Source: Acidobacteriota bacterium | GTDB taxonomy: Bacteria; Acidobacteriota; Polarisedimenticolia; Polarisedimenticolales; Polarisedimenticolaceae | Reading direction: 5' to 3' | Assembly (NCBI GenBank): GCA_011773795.1 | Contig: WVWW01000264.1 | Coordinates: forward strand, 1 to 14,532 | Length of the DNA stretch: 14,532 nt | Part shown: piece by piece, positions 14,122-14,532 of the stretch | Layout of the letters: every line of letters starts with the position of its first letter | Position numbering within the stretch: the stretch's first letter is position 1 | Notes under the pieces: generated by a model | Told to the model about the DNA's origin: nothing | Database searches by the model: none | Seen by the model: the letters and a program-made list of their open reading frames with translations, nothing else | Translations under genes and position numbers: made by a program

Positions 14122-14532
14122 ATGAGCAGCTTGGAAGCCTTCGTCGATTTCTTCGAGCGAATGCCGACCTGGCAACGCCTGGTCTGGGTCGGCGTCTGCA
14201 TGAGCGCCGGATGGCTCGCCGAGGCCGGACGGCCGCTATTTCGCTTCGGCTACCGCAAATGGGCGCATGCGCGGGTCAACCTCACGCTCTTTGCCACGGT
14301 CGCGGCGATCGGGGCCCTCCTCGCGTTCGCGATGGTCGGTCTTTTCGACTGGATCGAGCGAACCGAGTTCGGCTTGCTGCATCTCGTCGACTGGCCGATC
14401 TGGCTCGAGTTATTGCTGGCGGTGATGGCGCTGGACCTCGTCGCTCAGTACATCGCACATTTCCTGCTGCACAAGCTCGGCGTCATGTGGCGCTTCCACA
14501 GGGTGCATCACAGCGATCTCAAAGTGGACGCG
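14122..14532 (+). CDS. Fatty acid hydroxylase/sterol desaturase family protein, 5' part (cut by window end)
   Basis: The frame from ATG 14122 is open to the last base, giving the first 137 residues of an integral membrane di-iron enzyme of PF04116. Hydrophobic helices lie at about 17-33, 53-74 and 92-112. Two of the expected histidine motifs are present: H113-x3-H117 (HFLLH) and H126-x2-H129-H130 (HRVHH), followed by SD. The third cluster should lie beyond the window. Family members hydroxylate or desaturate lipids or sterol-like substrates using oxygen. There is no strong Shine-Dalgarno site. The gap to the divergent minus-strand start is 73 bases, so promoters for both genes must share it. 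Confidence 0.88.
   Translation, partial: MSSLEAFVDFFERMPTWQRLVWVGVCMSAGWLAEAGRPLFRFGYRKWAHARVNLTLFATVAAIGALLAFAMVGLFDWIERTEFGLLHLVDWPIWLELLLAVMALDLVAQYIAHFLLHKLGVMWRFHRVHHSDLKVDA

Noticed and set aside
1..14532. CRISPR array, tRNA or rRNA genes, insertion sequences
   Set aside because: No regularly spaced direct repeats, cloverleaf-like sequences, transposase motifs or flanking inverted repeats were seen on either strand by eye.

Overview
The window is high-GC bacterial DNA with mostly short intergenic gaps, Shine-Dalgarno-preceded genes, and frequent GTG and TTG starts. Signal peptides, a probable lipoprotein and a TonB-C-like domain suggest a Gram-negative-type envelope. An Acidobacteriota- or Planctomycetota-like environmental bacterium would fit, but the sequence alone does not settle the phylum. 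I see no tRNA, rRNA, CRISPR array, insertion sequence or origin.

Left part (1-3570): the tail of an upstream gene, then a large protein with two universal-stress (Usp) domains, three WTP-type helical segments resembling the PCP_red domain, and a CxxC...CxxC zinc knuckle. It ends in a strong intrinsic terminator. Next come a DUF2007-type membrane protein and a YugP-like integral membrane zinc peptidase.

Accessory patch (about 3600-5900): a DUF4160/DUF2442 overlapping pair, the decayed remains of a mazF/pemK toxin gene (frameshifted, internal deletion), about 420 bases without a convincing gene, a membrane-anchored protein of unknown function and a small orphan protein. Base composition falls here (for example 30 of 60 G+C at 5581-5640, against 43 of 60 at 1201-1260). 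Together with the toxin debris, this suggests acquired DNA.

Middle part (6000-10430): a SAM methyltransferase followed closely by an ICMT/PEMT-type membrane methyltransferase. After that comes a tight run of a hypothetical protein, a DUF2784 membrane protein, an MBL-fold hydrolase and a membrane-anchored protein built of three repeats. Two junctions, and possibly three, are 4-base GTGA stop/start overlaps, so translational coupling is likely.

Right part (10440-14532): a MacroD-type macrodomain protein, then a second compact group: a secreted protein, a TonB-C-like lipoprotein (TTG start, TTGA overlap), a secreted NTF2/SnoaL-like protein and a VOC-fold protein (GTGA overlap). A convergent minus-strand gene encodes a membrane-anchored protein. 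Divergent from it is the 5' part of a fatty acid hydroxylase/sterol desaturase gene, cut by the window end. The most unusual object is the Usp/PCP_red/zinc-knuckle protein. The mazF remnant and the three-repeat protein are the next best leads.
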